From Bacillota bacterium (GTDB lineage: Bacteria > Bacillota > Clostridia > UBA1381), in assembly GCA_021205715.1 (NCBI GenBank), contig JAJPXA010000257.1:1-7078 (forward strand): a DNA stretch of 7,078 nt. Direction: 5' to 3'. The notes beneath the pieces are model-generated. The model was not told the DNA's origin. It searched no databases and saw only the letters and a list, made by a program, of their open reading frames with translations. The stretch's first letter is position 1. Each line of letters opens with the position of its first letter. Position numbers and translations under genes: made by a program. Below, piece after piece: positions 3,491 to 7,078 of this stretch.

Positions 3491-6400
3491 ATGATAAGGA
3501 AAATTATAACGTTATTTGTTTCGGCGGCTGCTGCTTTGTCGCTTACGGCAAACACAGTATTCGCGGCGCTTCCGATTGAGAACGCGGCGGTGTATGACGG
3601 CGATGAAACCGTTACATTCATCGTGGAGGTTGAGGGTGACGCGCTTCTTGCCTCGGATGCGGCGGCGGAGCTTGGTACGGATTACATCGGCACGTCGGAG
3701 GCACAGGAACAGGAAACCGAGATTTTGAAAACGCAGGCGAAGGTGCTGAGCGATATTCAAAGCGAAGCAAAGGTAAAGGAAAGCAAGGGCTATACCTACA
3801 CGGCGGTATTTAACGGCTTTTCAATAGATGCGCCCAAGGACAAAATGGACGAAATAAAGGCTATCGACGGAGTTAAAAACGTATATATAATGCCGGAGGT
3901 GGAACTGAAGCTTGCGAGCGCGGTTGAGATGACCTCGTCACTTCCGGCTCAAACGGCGGACGACGTCGCTGAAACAGGCTACACCGGCGAGGGGCAGGTT
4001 ATCGCGATAATCGATTCCGAGTTTGACGTGGGACATGAGTTTTTCAGCACCGCGCCGAAAAATCCAAAGCTTTCAAAAAGCGATGTGGCGGGGATTTTGG
4101 AAAAGAACACGATGAACGTCGAGATTGCGGCGAATCAGGTATATAAAAGCGAAAAGATTCCTTTCGTGTATGATTACGCAAATAAGACGGCGGACACATA
4201 CATAAGCGATGATGATCTTATTCACGGCACGCACGTTACCGGTATCGCGGCGGGCGGATATGCCTCATTCACCGCGCTTGATGAAAACGGTGATTCAAAG
4301 GAATATGAGATGACCGGCGTTGCGCCGGACGCGCAGGTGGTGCTTATGAAGGTCAGTACAAGCGAAGGATACTTGAGCAACAGCGCTATGGTCGCGGCTA
4401 TGGATGATGCCGCAAAGATAGGCGTATGCGCGATAAATTTCAGTATCGGCGCAGCTTACGGCTCAAGTGCGGCGGATAGCGTGTATGCGGAGGTAGTCGA
4501 TAATCTAAACAAAGCGGGCGTTACGCTATGCTCGGCGAACGGCAACGAGGGAATAAGCTATGCTTCGTCAAGCGCGAGCGCGGATATGCCCGATTACGGA
4601 ACGGTAAATTCACCGGCTTGCTTCAGCTCGGTAACCGCGGTCGCGTCGGCAAACAATGTGAAAAGATATTACAATAAGAGCGTTATCAAAGTATCTGATG
4701 AAAAGGAAATATACTATACCGATATACTCGGAGATAATAGCTTTTATACAGCCTTTGCGGGTGCGTATACCGAATATGCGGACTGCGGTTCGGGCACGGA
4801 AGAGGAGATTGAAGCCGCGGATGTAGAGGGAAAAATCGCGCTTATAGACTGCGGGGAGGACGGTATGTCCTCGGAGTCGGTATACAATGCGCAGAACAAC
4901 GGTGCGGTGGGTGCCGTTGTTTATAATAACGATATGACGGCAGGCTGCGATGCCGTTGAAATTCCTGTCGCTTCGGTCGAATATACGGACGGCGAGTATT
5001 TGAAAAATGCCGAAACAAAGACCTTGACGGCGGACAGATTGAACTTTTATGTGCCCGCCAATACACCGGGAGAAATATCACCGTTCTCATCATGGGGCGT
5101 TGACCAGACACTTGAATTAAAACCGGAAATAACCGCGCCGGGCGGGAATATATATTCGTCATATCCGGGCGACAAATACGAGGTATTCAGCGGAACATCG
5201 ATGGCGACACCGCATATGACGGGCGTTACGGCATTGATGAATGAATACTTCGACAAAAACGAAATCGATGTAAGCGGTACCGAGCGCGTGAGCTTGATAG
5301 AGAATATGCTTATGTCGGCGGCGGATATAATATATCAGCCGGAAAACGATGACGGCGATGCTATTCCCTATGCGGCAAGAATACAGGGCGCGGGATTGGT
5401 AAACACCGCGGCGGCAATGAAAACCTCCGCTATCTTCATAGGAAACAGCGGCAAGTCAAAATTGAGCCTGGGCGATAAGCTTGGCGACAGCTTTACGCTT
5501 AACTTTAAGGTTAAAAATTTGACGGACACGGAGGTCGCCTACGACAGTGTAGCGCTTGACGTTCTCACCGACGGGTACGAAACCGATGAGGACGGCAATA
5601 ATACGGTTGCACTGAATAATACCGTTCGCTTAACCGTTGTGGAGGATGATGCTCCCGAAAGCATAACAATTCCCGCGAATGGGGAAGAGGAGGTATCAAT
5701 AAATGTTACGCTCGACAGCGAGGAGCTTGCGAAAAACAGCGAGATATTTACCAACGGATTTTTCATAGACGGATTTATAACGCTTGCGTCGAGCGAGGCA
5801 GTAACTATAAGTATGCCGTTTACGGGATTTTACGGCGATTGGACGTCGCAGGCTATCTTTGATAAAACGATGTATGACGAGGGCGGCAGTGTTATGTATG
5901 ATTCCGATTCATCCGACTTTTCGGGAACATATTTGTACACCTACTTAGAGGAAAACGGGGATGTGTATTATTCCCAATTAGGCGTGGACGCGAATGGGGA
6001 ATATAACAAGGATATGATTGCCATATCTCCCAACGGCGACGGAATGGGTGATGAGCTCGGAGTTGTGATGTCAACTATGCGCGCGGTTAAAAATCCGACT
6101 CTTAAACTGACAGACGGTGATATTGAGGTTAGCGAGATTTTTGAAGGTGTAACGATGAAATACTGGAGTTGCAGATTGGAGTTTGACTCATTTGAAACGC
6201 TTGATGAAGCGGAGCTGCCGGACGGCGAGTATACCCTTACGGTAAGCGGAGTGTTCGATTATGAGGGAGCCGAAACCGAAAGCTTCGAGCTTCCCGTTAC
6301 AGTTGACAGAGTCGCTCCGAAAATAACGGGCGCATCGATTGACGGCGACACGCTTTATGTTTCCGTGAGCGATAACAACTATCTCTATTTTGTTGATATA

Positions 6401-6889
6401 ATCTATACCGACGCAAGCGGCGAGGAGGCATATCAAATCTCCGTTCCGAACGCGGAAAAGGGCGGCGAGTATACAGCTGAATTTGATATATCGGATTTGG
6501 ACGCGGACGATATAACCATATCGGTATACGATACCGCCTTAAACTCGACGGAGATTGAGCTTTCAAGCACGCTCGGCACGGTGATTGCAAATATGGCGGG
6601 TTATACCGCGGTAGAGAATATGACGGCGGCAACGGTTGAGCTGTATAACAGCGGCGACAGCGCCGTGGACGGCGACGCGGTAATCGCGTTTTACGACGAG
6701 GACGGCGCGCTTATAGCGGTAAGCACGCAAAGCGTAAGCATAGACGCGCTTGAAACGGCAGAATATGATTTTGAAATGTTCGCCGACACTCAAAACGCGG
6801 CATCGGCAAAGCTCTTTATATGGGACGGCGTAAGCGGTATGCGCCCGTTGGATATTGAAAAGAGCTTTGACTTGGCACAATATAATTAA
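3491..6889 (+). CDS. Secreted S8 subtilisin-family serine protease, C5a peptidase/lactocepin-like (1132 aa)
   Basis: This is a predicted extracellular endopeptidase. A Sec signal peptide (MIRKIITLFVSAAAALSLTA, cleavage near VFA-A at 25/26) precedes an I9-like pro-domain (about 40-138). The catalytic domain (about 160-640) has Asp175 in IAIIDSEFD, His245 in HGTHVTGIAAG, oxyanion Asn352 in SANGNEG and Ser570 in SGTSMATPHMTG. A PA domain is inserted at about 390-515 (VEGKIALIDCGEDG, then NNGAVGAVVYNND). An Fn3-like beta domain follows at about 655-780, as in C5a peptidases and lactocepins. Further on are ISPNGDGMGDE (845-855), a likely metal-binding loop, an Ig-like domain (about 940-1025, starting VDRVAPKITG) and a last beta domain (about 1036-1125). 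There is no LPxTG, SLH or choline-binding anchor, so it is probably released or held non-covalently. Asp175 is followed by Ser-Glu where most subtilases have Thr/Ser-Gly. It has its own promoter and a long leader. Substrate is unknown: nutrition or processing of host proteins are both possible. Confidence 0.95.
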   Translation: MIRKIITLFVSAAAALSLTANTVFAALPIENAAVYDGDETVTFIVEVEGDALLASDAAAELGTDYIGTSEAQEQETEILKTQAKVLSDIQSEAKVKESKGYTYTAVFNGFSIDAPKDKMDEIKAIDGVKNVYIMPEVELKLASAVEMTSSLPAQTADDVAETGYTGEGQVIAIIDSEFDVGHEFFSTAPKNPKLSKSDVAGILEKNTMNVEIAANQVYKSEKIPFVYDYANKTADTYISDDDLIHGTHVTGIAAGGYASFTALDENGDSKEYEMTGVAPDAQVVLMKVSTSEGYLSNSAMVAAMDDAAKIGVCAINFSIGAAYGSSAADSVYAEVVDNLNKAGVTLCSANGNEGISYASSSASADMPDYGTVNSPACFSSVTAVASANNVKRYYNKSVIKVSDEKEIYYTDILGDNSFYTAFAGAYTEYADCGSGTEEEIEAADVEGKIALIDCGEDGMSSESVYNAQNNGAVGAVVYNNDMTAGCDAVEIPVASVEYTDGEYLKNAETKTLTADRLNFYVPANTPGEISPFSSWGVDQTLELKPEITAPGGNIYSSYPGDKYEVFSGTSMATPHMTGVTALMNEYFDKNEIDVSGTERVSLIENMLMSAADIIYQPENDDGDAIPYAARIQGAGLVNTAAAMKTSAIFIGNSGKSKLSLGDKLGDSFTLNFKVKNLTDTEVAYDSVALDVLTDGYETDEDGNNTVALNNTVRLTVVEDDAPESITIPANGEEEVSINVTLDSEELAKNSEIFTNGFFIDGFITLASSEAVTISMPFTGFYGDWTSQAIFDKTMYDEGGSVMYDSDSSDFSGTYLYTYLEENGDVYYSQLGVDANGEYNKDMIAISPNGDGMGDELGVVMSTMRAVKNPTLKLTDGDIEVSEIFEGVTMKYWSCRLEFDSFETLDEAELPDGEYTLTVSGVFDYEGAETESFELPVTVDRVAPKITGASIDGDTLYVSVSDNNYLYFVDIIYTDASGEEAYQISVPNAEKGGEYTAEFDISDLDADDITISVYDTALNSTEIELSSTLGTVIANMAGYTAVENMTAATVELYNSGDSAVDGDAVIAFYDEDGALIAVSTQSVSIDALETAEYDFEMFADTQNAASAKLFIWDGVSGMRPLDIEKSFDLAQYN

Positions 6890-6951
6890 GCGGAATACTA
6901 CCCCAAGAGCGGTACGGGATATTAAAAAATAGCGGTTATTGCGGCATTAAA

Positions 6952-6964
6952 AAACCGCCGGTTT
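6952..6964 (-). terminator. Short palindrome, possible weak terminator on the minus strand
   Basis: AAACCG-C-CGGTTT is followed on the minus strand by a run of T residues (6951-6949). The stem would be only 5 bp around a 3-nt loop. It could end a minus-strand transcript entering from the right. On the plus strand it has no U-tract. Confidence 0.3.
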
Positions 6965-6980
6965 AATACAGACACAAAAC

Positions 6981-7029
6981 AAAGCGCCTAATTTGCGGTA
7001 TAATAAATATTGCGAAGCGGGCGCTTTTT
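6981..7029 (+). terminator. Terminator-like inverted repeat downstream of the protease
   Basis: AAAGCGCC (6981-6988) pairs perfectly with GGCGCTTT (7020-7027) and the last three T residues continue to five (7025-7029). The 31-nt loop is longer than usual and contains a TATAAT (6999-7004), so this may be a weak terminator or a coincidental repeat beside an unseen gene's promoter. I see no gene in 6890-7078. Confidence 0.45.
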
Positions 7030-7078
7030 ATGTATATTTAAGCCTCAAAGCTGAAATGGTATTGAAGCAAGCGAGAAA

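Noticed and set aside
3403..3621. Minus-strand frame over the protease start with a hydrophobic stretch
   Set aside because: The hydrophobic stretch is the reverse complement of the RBS, leader and signal-peptide sequence. It has no RBS of its own.
4842..6880. Minus-strand frames inside the protease gene
   Set aside because: They are shadows of the biased codon use of the long protease frame. The products are Arg/Pro/Ser-rich, without RBS or recognisable domains.
6932..6958. GCGGTT/AACCGC hairpin just after the protease gene
   Set aside because: It has a 6-bp stem, a 15-nt loop and no T-run, so it does not qualify as an intrinsic terminator. It also competes with the AAACCGCCGGTTT palindrome.
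6999..7004. TATAAT as a plus-strand promoter near the right edge
   Set aside because: There is no -35-like hexamer 16-18 nt upstream and no gene start with an RBS downstream in the window.
868..7015. ATATTGCGA shared by 868-876 and 7007-7015
   Set aside because: A 9-base AT-rich match in 7 kb is expected by chance, and the contexts differ.

Overview
The window looks like a stretch of a Gram-positive Clostridia/Firmicutes chromosome, probably from an anaerobic gut-type lineage. This is inferred from GGAGG-type ribosome binding sites, TATAAT/TTGACA promoters with TGn extensions, U-tailed intrinsic terminators, a long secreted C5a-peptidase-like subtilase, and a short-N-lobe Ser/Thr kinase beside a small helix-turn-helix protein. 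No tRNA, rRNA, CRISPR array, transposase or integrase is visible.

Left part (1-958): two minus-strand genes in tandem read out of the left edge. The first (204-827) is a 207-residue protein with a membrane hairpin. The second (from 189 into the edge) is only partly inside the window. It shares a KLxLTxPAPLxN motif before the first membrane segment, so the two look like diverged duplicates in one operon. Their promoter faces that of an XRE-family regulator, and an inverted repeat (TATTGC-N11-GCAATA) lies inside the minus-strand promoter.

Centre (959-3056): the XRE regulator ends at a clear terminator. The U-tract of that terminator abuts the promoter of a membrane Ser/Thr kinase that has a cytoplasmic catalytic domain, one membrane segment and a TPR-like outer domain. 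Converging on the kinase from the right is a 143-residue HTH protein. The two share a 16-bp bidirectional terminator. The HTH gene carries a perfect 15-bp palindrome over its -10 box, and its whole cassette is bracketed by two 17-bp near-identical repeats. These three genes read as a candidate signalling and regulation module: sensor kinase, two DNA-binding proteins and possible membrane outputs. That link is inference from position only.

Right part (3057-7078): about 430 bases of non-coding DNA hold one good and one weak plus-strand promoter, a structured leader of about 215 nt with a possible 24-codon ORF, and a strong RBS. They lead into a 1132-residue secreted S8 protease with a PA insert and several C-terminal beta domains but no recognisable wall anchor. 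The last 190 bases hold terminator-like hairpins and no gene.
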